A stretch of DNA of 64,000 nucleotides from Terriglobia bacterium (GTDB lineage Bacteria; Acidobacteriota; Terriglobia; Terriglobales; Acidobacteriaceae). This document shows, piece after piece, positions 33,516 through 41,906 of this stretch; position 1 is the stretch's first letter, and the number at the start of each line of letters is the position of its first letter. Where the stretch lies: positions 186,001 to 250,000 of the forward strand of contig JAIQGK010000009.1 of assembly GCA_020072645.1 (NCBI GenBank), in the 5' to 3' direction. The notes below the pieces were generated by a model that was given only the letters and a program-made list of their open reading frames with translations, made no database searches and was not told where the DNA came from. A program made the position numbers and the translations under genes.

Positions 33516-34907
33516 CTACTTGGCGCCTTTGCCCAAAAAGATGACCTTCACTGTTTCCAAAACAATGACCATGTCCAGCGAAATGGAAAGGTGCTTGATG
33601 TAAAAGAGATCGAGCTCGAGCTTTCTCTTGGCGTCTTCCACGGTTGAACCGTACTGGTACTTGATCTGGGCCCAGCCGGTAATCCCGGGGCGCACGGTGT
33701 GGCGCTGGGAAAAGAAATCCAGACTGGTTTCCAGCATCTCGCAGAAGTACGGCTGCTCAGGGCGCGGCCCCACCAGGCTCATGGTGCCGTGCAGAATGTT
33801 GAAAAATTGCGGCAATTCGTCGAGACGATACTTGCGAATAAATGCGCCGACGCGAGTGATGCGATTGTCGCCATCGGCGGCCCAGCTCGGGCCACCTTTT
33901 TCCGCGTCCTGCCGCATGGAGCGGAACTTGAAAATTTCAAACTGCTCGCCATTCAACCCCACGCGTTTTTGCCGGAAGAGAACCGGAGCGCCGCTTTCAA
34001 TAAGGATGGCGGCTGCCACCAAGGCCATGATGGGCAGAGTAAGCGTAATGGCAACCAGCGCAGCGGCGATATCCATGGCGCGTTTGGCCGCCCGCAAAAA
34101 CCGGCTCTTGCGGAAGCCATCATTAAAGATGAGCCAGCTGGGAGAAAGCTTTTCCAGGGCGATGCGACCGCTGATGTTTTCAAAAACCGTATGCGCGTCT
34201 TCAACCGTGACGCCGGCAAACTTAAGCCGCAACAGCTCGCGATACGGCATGTGCCCACGCTGCTCCTTGAGCGAAAGCACTACACGATCAATATTCTTTT
34301 CCCGAACCATCATTTCCAGCTCGCTCAGGCCGCCGATGATCCCGGGATTGACCAGCGACATGCCGATGTTTTCTCCCTTTTCATCCAGAAAGCCAAGAAC
34401 CTTGAGGTTGAGGTCGGGACGCGAACATATTTCGCGTGTGAGAGCAATGCCGGTGGATCCGGTGCCTACGATCAGGACCCGCTCCGGCCGGCGGAGAAAA
34501 AAGAAACCTTTGGAATCAAGCAGCACACGCCATCCGAAGATCAACGTCATGATGGTGGGAATGGCAAATGCCGCAATGCCACGGCCAAGGCTAACGCCGG
34601 GAGCGATGTAGTAAACCATCGCCAAACCGATGCATGCCACCCCAAGGGCCTGCAAAAGACCGATCAACAAACGCGAGCGCGACTTCATGACTTCAACGTC
34701 ATAGAGGTCGTTGTAATACAGGGCAAATTCGCACATGAGAACGACGATAAGGAACCGAACAACTGGATTGCCGCCGGCGTATTCCCATCGTGAAGAGGCA
34801 AAACGCATGGCTGTGGCCAGCGCAAGCCCTAAAATAATCAGAAGGCTTTCGCTCGTCAGCAGCACCAGCGTCTTGGTGGGAATCTTTTGGCCGCCAATCT
34901 TAAGCAT
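33516..34907 (-). CDS. priming sugar transferase (exosortase-system EpsB-like)
   Basis: 463 residues. Four or five N-terminal membrane segments (about 10-130) are followed by a nucleotide-binding CoA-like fold (RVLIVGTGSTGIALTREI). The C-terminal phosphosugar transferase domain has VLFRQKRVGLNGEQFEIFKF, YRLDELPQFFNILHGTMSLV and GPRPEQPYF. This architecture matches the sugar transferase of exosortase-associated EPS clusters, which transfers the first sugar phosphate to undecaprenyl phosphate at the membrane. It overlaps the activator gene by 8 bp. Confidence 0.88.
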   Translation of the reverse strand: MLKIGGQKIPTKTLVLLTSESLLIILGLALATAMRFASSRWEYAGGNPVVRFLIVVLMCEFALYYNDLYDVEVMKSRSRLLIGLLQALGVACIGLAMVYYIAPGVSLGRGIAAFAIPTIMTLIFGWRVLLDSKGFFFLRRPERVLIVGTGSTGIALTREICSRPDLNLKVLGFLDEKGENIGMSLVNPGIIGGLSELEMMVREKNIDRVVLSLKEQRGHMPYRELLRLKFAGVTVEDAHTVFENISGRIALEKLSPSWLIFNDGFRKSRFLRAAKRAMDIAAALVAITLTLPIMALVAAAILIESGAPVLFRQKRVGLNGEQFEIFKFRSMRQDAEKGGPSWAADGDNRITRVGAFIRKYRLDELPQFFNILHGTMSLVGPRPEQPYFCEMLETSLDFFSQRHTVRPGITGWAQIKYQYGSTVEDAKRKLELDLFYIKHLSISLDMVIVLETVKVIFLGKGAK

Positions 34908-36018
34908 TGCTCACCTTGGCAATCGGCAGGATGTTCTCCAGATTTTTTGCGGCAGCTTCAGGCTCCAGATCGCCGTGAGGGACGGGAACGCCGTTTTCCG
35001 AGGGCATGTTCTTTACGTTGGCCGTGCGATTGGGTGACAGACCGGCATCGCGAATCTTATAAAGGAGTGCGCGATAGCTGATCTTGAGCGATTCAGCTGC
35101 GCGACGGCGGTTCCAGTGGTGGGCCTGCAGCACCTTGAGAATGATCTCTTTTTCAAGACGGTGCACGGCCTGGCTGGTGATCTTCTTGAGAGGCACCGGT
35201 CCTTCCATGGGAATTTCAAAATCGAAGTTGCTGGGCGCGGGCTCAGCCAGATCACTGGTGATGCAAGCTTCCGTGCCAAGAATCACATAGCGCTTGATCA
35301 GGTTTTCCAGTTGGCGGATGTTTCCCGGCCAGTGATAGGCCTGCAACAGGCGCATGAGCGAAGCCGATAGCGGAACCGCGCGGCGGTTATACATCATGTT
35401 GAAATGAGCGAGGAAATAGTCGACCAGCTCAGGAATGTCCGCGCTACGTTCACGCAGCGAAGGCAGCGTGATATTCACGACGTTGACACGGTAAAAAAGA
35501 TCTTCACGGAAAGTGCCGGCGGCAATTTCGCGTTTCAGGTCACGATTGGTAGCGCAGATTACCCGCGCTTCAGACCGGGTGTCTTCTTCCGCGCCGATGC
35601 GGCTGAATTTGCCGTCCTGCAAAACCTGCAAGAGCTTGGATTGAAGACCCAGGCTAAGTTCGCCGATCTCATCGAGGAAGAGCGTGCCGCCATCGGCCAG
35701 CGCGATCAAGCCAGGTTTGGCGGTAACCGCTCCGGTAAACGCGCCTTTTTCATAGCCAAAAAGCTCGCTTTCCAACAGAGCATCCGGAATGGCGGGGCAG
35801 TTTACCTTTACATACGGCCCCTTAGCCACGGGTGAGCCCATGTGAATTAGTTTGGCGATGATCTCTTTACCACTGCCACTGGGCCCTTGAATAAGCACGG
35901 GTACATCCGCCGACGCGACCATGGCGAGGTCGCGTTGGACTTTTTTCATAGCGTCCGATGTGCCGAAGATAACGGACTGGGGAGGGACGTCAAAATTGTG
36001 CTCTACCGTATGTTTCAT
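34900..36018 (-). CDS. sigma-54 activator without receiver domain
   Basis: 372 residues: only an AAA+ sigma-54 domain (Walker A GPSGSGKE, loop GAFTGA, then RLLQAYHWPGNIRQLENL) and a Fis-type helix-turn-helix (RRRAAESLKISYRALLYKI), with a Pro/Glu-rich tail of about 40 residues. There is no receiver or GAF domain, so activity is not set by phosphorylation in the usual way; a partner protein or expression level may control it. Its recognition helix, ISYRALLYKI, differs at one residue from that of the response regulator at 2478-3905. It heads the eleven-gene EPS operon from a sigma-54 promoter at 36074-36090. Confidence 0.9.
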   Translation of the reverse strand: MKHTVEHNFDVPPQSVIFGTSDAMKKVQRDLAMVASADVPVLIQGPSGSGKEIIAKLIHMGSPVAKGPYVKVNCPAIPDALLESELFGYEKGAFTGAVTAKPGLIALADGGTLFLDEIGELSLGLQSKLLQVLQDGKFSRIGAEEDTRSEARVICATNRDLKREIAAGTFREDLFYRVNVVNITLPSLRERSADIPELVDYFLAHFNMMYNRRAVPLSASLMRLLQAYHWPGNIRQLENLIKRYVILGTEACITSDLAEPAPSNFDFEIPMEGPVPLKKITSQAVHRLEKEIILKVLQAHHWNRRRAAESLKISYRALLYKIRDAGLSPNRTANVKNMPSENGVPVPHGDLEPEAAAKNLENILPIAKVSNA

Positions 36019-36073
36019 TCTTGCTCCGTCCTGCCAAACGTGCGCTTTTGATTCTTAATCTGGATCTAATATG

Positions 36074-36090
36074 TGCATGTTCAGAGCCAA
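36074..36090 (-). promoter_or_regulatory. sigma-54 promoter of the eleven-gene EPS operon
   Basis: On the minus strand TTGGCTCTGAACATGCA has GG, ten bases and GC. It lies about 45 nt of leader upstream of the sigma-54 activator start at 36018, so the activator may control its own operon. Confidence 0.6.
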
Positions 36091-36168
36091 AGGTGCCACA
36101 CGGCCATGACCGAGGGGGCAAGGGCTGGGAGGCTGGCGGTTTGAGCTATGTGATTGAAAAAAATTTGG

Positions 36169-36186
36169 TTAGCAAAGAATTGCTTG
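36169..36186. promoter_or_regulatory. EPS dyad site 6
   Basis: TTAGCAA-AGAA-TTGCTTG keeps the core GCAA-N4-TTGC but the outer bases differ from the consensus. It is centred about 90 bp upstream of the sigma-54 promoter at 36074-36090. Confidence 0.4.
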
Positions 36187-36655
36187 GGAAGCTGCTGTCG
36201 TCAAGGGCTGTCCATCGAGGCAGAGGGGAGCGCAAAAATAGGAAAATGTTTTCACACAGGGAACATGGGTTTCCCACTGGGATGGGGGCTGGCAGGATAG
36301 GCAATTCTGAAGCTCTCTTTGGGAGGAGGCGACTCGCCAGGCTTGCGGTATGGTGCGATCCGGCAGCATGGTTTGCCTATCCCGTAATGTAAAGGGCTGG
36401 GCACATAGTCGGATCATTGTTGCCCCGCCAAGTTCATCGGAGTCGCTTCCGAATGACTGTAAGCAGGAATGCAATGCTAAAAGCGGCGCAATCTAATACG
36501 ACCTGAAAGCCAACTTCCTAATACCGAACCAACTTTCCCGATGCCCATTTATGGCCAACTTCCGGGTGGCCGACAAAGGCATTAAGCTGATTTGTCAACG
36601 CTTGGGCGTTTCTCAGGCCCCATGTGGTTTTCTTCGAAACAACAAACCCGTATTT
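36187..36655. other. intergenic region between EPS operon promoter and S9 peptidase
   Basis: No convincing gene. Short repeats of GCCAACTTCC occur at about 36512 and 36552. No clear terminator for the peptidase gene was found; the region is otherwise featureless to me. Confidence 0.4.
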
Positions 36656-38782
36656 CTACTCTGTCTCAGTCCAAAGGAATCCCATCTCATCCGCATAGTC
36701 CTCGACCAGTTGCGTCCGACTCACTCCTGAGCTATGGCCGCCCTTCAGCGAGTAATGCAGCAGCACGGGACGTCCACTCGCGCTTGCGCGCTGCATGAGC
36801 GGGGTCATCTTGCGAGCGTTCATTGGATCTACCCGCGTATCCGCGTCCCCGGTAAAGAACATGATTGCCGGATACTTCCTTCCTGCTACAACGTGCTGAT
36901 AGGGCGAATATTTGTAGATATAGGCAAAATCCGAAGCATTCTCCGCCGACCCATACTCCGTCGTCCAGGTGCGCCCTACCAGAAACTTCTGATAGCGCAA
37001 CATATCCAGCAACGGATATCCGCACCAGATCGCCGCAAACAGATCCGGCCGTTGTGTCATGGACGCACCCATCAGGAGGCCGCCGTTCGACCGCCCGCGG
37101 ATGGCAAAGTGCTCTGCGGACGTGTATTTCTCCTTAATCAGATACTCGGCCGCAGCATACCAATCGTCGAAAACGTTTTGCTTCTTCTCAAACATCCCAG
37201 CTTTGTGCCACGTCTCACCATACTCATTGCCGCCCCGCAGGTTCGGCATCGCAAACCATCCACCCTGCTCCATCCACCACGCATATTCCGGATTCCAAGC
37301 CGGCCTCATGCTCACGGCAAATCCACCATACCCTGTCATCAGCAGCCGCTCGGTGCCGTCCCGTTTCATTCCCTTCTTACCTGCGATAAACATTGGCACC
37401 CGCGTGCCGTCCTTGGATGAATAGAAAACCTGTTTCAATTCATAGCGGCTGGCGTCAAATGGTTCCTTCAACTGGTAGAAAATTTTACTCTTTCCTGAAC
37501 CAATATCGTAGTGAAAGATCGTCGGCGGCTGAATGAACGACTCGAAGGTATAGAACCCATCCTTGTCCTCCGGCCTGCCACTGAGACCTGACCCGTCGCC
37601 AATCCCTGGAAAGTCGATCTTCCCAGTCTGCTTGCCTTCCAGCGTAAAGATGGTCAATTCACTGTTCACATCCTTCAAGCGCAGCACAAAAAACTTGTTG
37701 CCGACGATGGTCACCTGTTGAAGCACGTCTTTGCCCTCAGGAATTATCGTCTTCCAAGCCTCTGGCTTTGTCCCCATCTCGGCTTTCAAAATGCGGTGGT
37801 TCGGAGCGTCCATATCCGTGTCGACGTAGAATGTGTCGCCCACCACGAGCGCACGAAATCGGCTGTCGTAGCCATAAACCAAGGGAACGATCGGCGAGTC
37901 TTTCACTCGAAGGTCCTTCAAAAGCAAATCCACGCGCTTTGCGGGGACGCCGCGGCTGACGGTCATCAGCAGATAGTGTCCGTTCTCCGTCACTTGCACA
38001 TTGATGTAGTCGATCTCGCCCAGTTTCTCACCACGATAGCTCTTGCCCAGAAGCATGGGGTCGTTATCGCCCCCGCCGAAAACGTGAGAGAAAACGCGCG
38101 AGCCCTCATGCGGGTAGTACCGGGAATAATAGACAACCTTGTTATCAGGGCTCATCCGTACACCGGAATACCGCGCCGTGGGCAGCACATCCGCCCTGTC
38201 CTTGCGCGACGACACATCGAAAAAATGGATCACCGCCTCATCCGCTCCGCCCACGCGCACGCCATAAATCAAAACCGAGCCATCCTCGCTGGCGCCCAAA
38301 AGATTCACCGACGTATTTCCATCCGCCGACATCTTTGTCCCATCGATCAGCCGTTCGTCCTTGCCATGGATGCCCACACGCATATAGATCGAACTCTGAT
38401 TCTCCTCCGCCAGACGCCGCGTGAAAAACAGCCGGTCGCCACGCCGCATGGGTACCGACATCTGATCCACCTTCAAGAGTGCCGCCATCTCCGTCCGCAC
38501 CTGCGGCAGAAGCTTCACCTGATCCAGATACTGCTGCGTGTATGCATTCTCAGCCGCAATATAGGCACGCGTCTCTGGACTTTGCGCATTCTCCAGCCAT
38601 CGGTAGTCGTCTGTCACCTTCATATCCGTCCCGCTGGTTTGGCTATACACATCGACTACAGGCTGCTTCGCCACCACCGGGGGAGCAGGGAGCGTAATCC
38701 CCTGCTTGCCGTGTACCTGCGCCCAGGCGCCCAAACTCAGCATCCACATTGACACAGCTACCGGCAGGAGAATTTTTCGCAT
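36656..38782 (-). CDS. secreted prolyl oligopeptidase (S9 family)
   Basis: About 708 residues from ATG 38782, chosen because GAGGG precedes it and a signal peptide (RKILLPVAVSMWMLSLGAWA) then begins the protein; the open frame runs on to 38914. A seven-bladed propeller domain (about 60-430) precedes the alpha/beta-hydrolase domain with nucleophile Ser in GRSNGGLLMG near residue 560, Asp in TGDADTRVDP and His in KGGHSSG. It cuts short peptides after proline in the periplasm or outside. Not part of the EPS machinery by function; single gene between two operons. Confidence 0.9.
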   Translation of the reverse strand: MRKILLPVAVSMWMLSLGAWAQVHGKQGITLPAPPVVAKQPVVDVYSQTSGTDMKVTDDYRWLENAQSPETRAYIAAENAYTQQYLDQVKLLPQVRTEMAALLKVDQMSVPMRRGDRLFFTRRLAEENQSSIYMRVGIHGKDERLIDGTKMSADGNTSVNLLGASEDGSVLIYGVRVGGADEAVIHFFDVSSRKDRADVLPTARYSGVRMSPDNKVVYYSRYYPHEGSRVFSHVFGGGDNDPMLLGKSYRGEKLGEIDYINVQVTENGHYLLMTVSRGVPAKRVDLLLKDLRVKDSPIVPLVYGYDSRFRALVVGDTFYVDTDMDAPNHRILKAEMGTKPEAWKTIIPEGKDVLQQVTIVGNKFFVLRLKDVNSELTIFTLEGKQTGKIDFPGIGDGSGLSGRPEDKDGFYTFESFIQPPTIFHYDIGSGKSKIFYQLKEPFDASRYELKQVFYSSKDGTRVPMFIAGKKGMKRDGTERLLMTGYGGFAVSMRPAWNPEYAWWMEQGGWFAMPNLRGGNEYGETWHKAGMFEKKQNVFDDWYAAAEYLIKEKYTSAEHFAIRGRSNGGLLMGASMTQRPDLFAAIWCGYPLLDMLRYQKFLVGRTWTTEYGSAENASDFAYIYKYSPYQHVVAGRKYPAIMFFTGDADTRVDPMNARKMTPLMQRASASGRPVLLHYSLKGGHSSGVSRTQLVEDYADEMGFLWTETE

Positions 38783-38886
38783 CACTGAACCCTCACTAGA
38801 GATTAATTTTGGATCATCGTACCATGTTGGCCGGTGCGGCTTGTCAGGCAGCAAACTCTCGCCGATCGCCTCACTGCCAACGGTCT

Positions 38887-39543
38887 TTATCTCCAGCGAT
38901 CGATGCAATTCCACCAGATGACTTTAAGCCATTCATTGAACGCGATTTTGGCCCATTCACGGCGGTTCCACCACCTTGGGCCGAAAAGCCGAGGGTCTTT
39001 GGCAGCGGCAACCGACCAATGATATTGAGGCAGGCGATGACGGAAGATGGAGAGTGCGCGCATGGTATGCCAGTCACTGGTGACCAGCAAGACGGCGGCA
39101 GGATGGAACGGCTCAAGGCATTTGCCTACATAACCGGTTTCAGTGAGAGTGGAATCCAGTTCAAACGCGCAGACGCTGACCTGTGATGACATGTCTTTGT
39201 TTTTGGCGTCCTGCCGGAGGAAGGCTTCGGCGTATTCGGCGGGGGTGTGGCCGAAATAGCGGGAATCAGAAGAAGCGTCGAGCAGCAAATGGCGGGCATA
39301 GCCGGCGCGCAACAGCTCCATGCCGCGACGGTACCGCTCGTCCTGGCTGTCACCGGCCAGGACCACGATCACGTCAGACTTTTCCGGATGGTCACGCACC
39401 AGCATGCTGCCGGCGAATCGAGCAAACAATAAGAAAGCCAGGAGCAGAAGCAGGAAGAAGTTGCGTATCCTAGCCCGACGATGGGAGTGGGAAATCAGGT
39501 TTGGCGGCGCGGACTGGGCGGGTTGGCTGGGCACTGAGCTCAT
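38887..39543 (-). CDS. YdcF/SanA-type DUF218 membrane protein
   Basis: 218 residues. One N-terminal membrane helix (FFLLLLLAFLLFARFAGSM) and then the DUF218 core: SDVIVVLAGDSQDERYRRG, LLLDASSDSRYFGHTP and LLVTSDWHTMRALSIF. Family members are linked to cell-envelope or polysaccharide metabolism but have no settled reaction. It lies upstream and opposite to the UDP-sugar dehydrogenase gene; with that it may belong to the EPS locus. Confidence 0.75.
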   Translation of the reverse strand: MSSVPSQPAQSAPPNLISHSHRRARIRNFFLLLLLAFLLFARFAGSMLVRDHPEKSDVIVVLAGDSQDERYRRGMELLRAGYARHLLLDASSDSRYFGHTPAEYAEAFLRQDAKNKDMSSQVSVCAFELDSTLTETGYVGKCLEPFHPAAVLLVTSDWHTMRALSIFRHRLPQYHWSVAAAKDPRLFGPRWWNRREWAKIAFNEWLKVIWWNCIDRWR

Positions 39544-39776
39544 GATCGGCTACCAACAGATTAATAAGGAAGGGCGGCTTTGCACAACAAACCAAACCCT
39601 TACCGCTGATAACACTGATAACAATGATTTACACAGATTAAAAAGAGTTCAAAAGGGCCATTTGAATTTGTAAAAATGCGCGTCATCCGTGATCCTTATC
39701 TGGGCGAGATTTGCTTTTTGGGCAAAGTAGAACCACTGGGGCTTTCAACGGAGAATGCAATAGTTTTCGGTAAAAC
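39544..39776. other. intergenic region between divergent YdcF-like and UDP-sugar dehydrogenase genes
   Basis: No gene visible. A minus-strand GG-N9-GC near 39715-39735 is off by one base for sigma-54 and was not called. Confidence 0.4.
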
Positions 39777-39794
39777 TGTGCAAAGTTTTGCGTT
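39777..39794. promoter_or_regulatory. EPS dyad site 7
   Basis: TGTGCAA-AGTT-TTGCGTT: perfect left half and the GCAA-N4-TTGC core. It is centred about 115 bp upstream of the sigma-54 promoter at 39898. Confidence 0.45.
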
Positions 39795-39897
39795 GCTGGA
39801 CGGGATGCGATCAGGGGGGCGGACTTGGATGTCCATCTATCGGCAAGAAAGTAAAGGATGTTGGAGCAAAAACGCGGCGCGCGGGCAGGATTGAAAG

Positions 39898-39914
39898 TTG
39901 GCAGCTGAAATGCC
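39898..39914 (+). promoter_or_regulatory. sigma-54 promoter of the UDP-sugar dehydrogenase gene
   Basis: TTGGCAGCTGAAATGCC has GG at 39900-39901 and GC at 39912-39913 with ten bases between. Transcription would start about 5 nt before ATG 39930, so the leader is very short or the true start is a later codon such as TTG 14. Confidence 0.6.
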
Positions 39915-39929
39915 CTAATCGAAAGCATT

Positions 39930-41285
39930 ATGAGCACTTTGGAATATATAGCTACGCCCTCTGATTCATTGACCACCAAGCTGGAAAACCGCACGGCAAA
40001 AATTGGCGTGATTGGCCTGGGTTACGTTGGCCTTCCGCTGGTGCTGCTTTTCAGCGAACAAGATTTCCGGGTAACCGGCTTTGACGTTGACGCAAAGAAA
40101 GTTGACATCATTAAGCGCGGCGGATCGTACATTGTGCGGATCCCCGAAACCGAAATTCAGGCGGCCAAAAGCAAAGGCTTTACGGCGACCGCCGATTACT
40201 CACAGATTTCAAACATGGACGCGATCATCATCTGCGTGCCGACTCCGCTGGATGATCACCATGAGCCTGACCTGAGCTTTATTGAAGCGACAGCGGAAGC
40301 GATTGTTCCCCACCTGCGGGCCGGACAACTGGTAGTGCTGGAAAGCACGACGTATCCGGGCACGACGGAAGAGTTGCTGATACCGATCCTGGAGAAGAAT
40401 CCGCTGGGGCTGAAGGCGGCGCGCGGCGATGAAGAAGCCGCAAACACTTTCTATGTGGCGTTTTCTCCGGAGCGCGAAGATCCGGGCAATGACACGGTGG
40501 CGCGCTGCGACATACCAAAAGTTGTGGGCGGGCTGAACAAGAAGGCGACTGAGTTTGGTCGCCAGATGTATGGCACCATCTTTCACAAGACCGTTCCGGT
40601 CTCAACGCCGGCGGCGGCGGAGATGACGAAGCTGCTGGAAAATATCTATCGGTGCGTGAACATTGCACTGGTGAATGAACTTAAGTTGCTGAGCCTGCGC
40701 ATGGGAATCGATATTTGGGAAGTGATTGCAGCGGCTTCAACCAAGCCGTTTGGGTTCCAGCCGTTTTATCCGGGGCCGGGACTGGGCGGACACTGCATTC
40801 CGATTGATCCTTTTTATCTCTCATGGAAAGCCAAGGAGTATGACTTCCATACGCGGTTCATTGAGCTGGCCGGAGAGATCAACCTGAACATGCCGTATCA
40901 CTGCGTGGCTTCGACCGCGGCGGCGCTGAACACGCAGCGCAAGAGCCTGAACGGAGCAAACGTCCTGGTGCTGGGCGTGGCTTATAAGAAGGACATTGAC
41001 GATCTGCGCGAGTCGCCGTCACTGACGATTATTGAGCTGCTGCAGAAAGAAGGCGCAAAGGTCAGCTATAACGATCCGTTCTTTGAATACGTGGGACGCG
41101 GCCGCAAATACAATCTGGAAATGAAAAACACGCCACTGGAAAATCTTGGCCAATATGACGCCGTAGTCATCGTGACAGACCATTCGTCGTACGATTACGC
41201 GCAGATTGTGGCTGAAGCGAACCTTGTGGTGGACACGCGCAACGCGACGAAAGGCATTCAGAGCGCTAAGATCGTGCGCTGCTAA
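39930..41285 (+). CDS. nucleotide-sugar (UDP-HexNAc/UDP-glucose) 6-dehydrogenase
   Basis: 451 residues. NAD-binding motif GVIGLGYVGLP at residues 26-36, the central dehydrogenase helix, and the catalytic Cys near 289 in GPGLGGHCIPIDPFYL. This fits the WbpA/TviB group that oxidises UDP-N-acetyl-hexosamines to uronic acids in two NAD-dependent steps. The uronate would be a substrate for the AsnB-like amidotransferase. A strong terminator follows, so it is a single-gene transcript read from a sigma-54 promoter. Confidence 0.88.
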   Translation: MSTLEYIATPSDSLTTKLENRTAKIGVIGLGYVGLPLVLLFSEQDFRVTGFDVDAKKVDIIKRGGSYIVRIPETEIQAAKSKGFTATADYSQISNMDAIIICVPTPLDDHHEPDLSFIEATAEAIVPHLRAGQLVVLESTTYPGTTEELLIPILEKNPLGLKAARGDEEAANTFYVAFSPEREDPGNDTVARCDIPKVVGGLNKKATEFGRQMYGTIFHKTVPVSTPAAAEMTKLLENIYRCVNIALVNELKLLSLRMGIDIWEVIAAASTKPFGFQPFYPGPGLGGHCIPIDPFYLSWKAKEYDFHTRFIELAGEINLNMPYHCVASTAAALNTQRKSLNGANVLVLGVAYKKDIDDLRESPSLTIIELLQKEGAKVSYNDPFFEYVGRGRKYNLEMKNTPLENLGQYDAVVIVTDHSSYDYAQIVAEANLVVDTRNATKGIQSAKIVRC

Positions 41286-41320
41286 AGTTTTGGGCCCTTG
41301 TAGCTTCCTCTCTTTCGATG

Positions 41321-41349
41321 GGCTGGCCGTGATTGGCCAGCCATTTTTT
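41321..41349 (+). terminator. rho-independent terminator after the UDP-sugar dehydrogenase
   Basis: Stem GGCTGGCC / GGCCAGCC around GTGATT, followed by A and six T. It ends the plus-strand transcript from 39930. Confidence 0.85.
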
Positions 41350-41487
41350 GCGCCATGAGCCAGCCTTGAGCAGAGCGGGGTTGGTTCGGCGGCTAAGGTG
41401 TAACCCCGTATTTCCTGTGGAAATAGTAGTTAAGCTTGATACCTCGGTAACCTTCTACTCTGGAATTTCTACGGATATCATCCGTGT

Positions 41488-41883
41488 ATGGCAACGCAAG
41501 CGCGCTTACGTTCGGTCCCGGGTGGCAAGGTGTCTCCAGAAAGAGCGGTTTTCAGACGCTGGCAGCGGTACCGGCTCAATCTTCCTATTCGACTTATTCA
41601 TACCAAGGACGGCACAACAAAAATAATGGCCGGCCGTGGAAATGACATGTCGGAGGGAGGCGTTCTGGTGTTTGCCGGCATGGAGCTCAAGACGGGCGAC
41701 GAAGTGCTGATTGAGTTTACGCCGCCGTTTGCCGCTGGACCTGTTCGCGCGCGGGGCCTGGTGCGCCATCGCCGCGGCTACAATTACGGGATTGAGTTCG
41801 CGCACGATACCAAAGAAGACCAGGAGCAGACAGAAAAGTTTCGTGGACTGCTTCGCCTGGCCGCCGGCAACGCGACAGAGTAG
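41488..41883 (+). CDS. PilZ-domain protein (c-di-GMP binding)
   Basis: 131 residues, almost all one PilZ domain: the RxxxR motif in RRWQRYRLNLP near residues 23-27 and the second motif in NDMSEGGVLVF, which together bind cyclic di-GMP in the family. It has no other domain, so it probably acts by binding a partner. Its position right after the EPS locus suggests c-di-GMP control of polysaccharide, but this is inference. The last codons overlap nothing; a convergent gene ends at 41907. Confidence 0.8.
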   Translation: MATQARLRSVPGGKVSPERAVFRRWQRYRLNLPIRLIHTKDGTTKIMAGRGNDMSEGGVLVFAGMELKTGDEVLIEFTPPFAAGPVRARGLVRHRRGYNYGIEFAHDTKEDQEQTEKFRGLLRLAAGNATE

Positions 41884-41906
41884 CGTCGCCAAACACAAAA
41901 TACTTT

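Noticed and set aside
33699-34793. Open frame opposite the priming sugar transferase
   Set aside because: It is antisense to a strongly recognisable protein and looks like a high-GC shadow frame.
36030-36048. Second sigma-54-like match before the activator
   Set aside because: Spacing between GG and GC is nine bases, not ten.
37718-38752. Open frame opposite the S9 peptidase
   Set aside because: Antisense shadow; His/Arg-rich composition with no motif.
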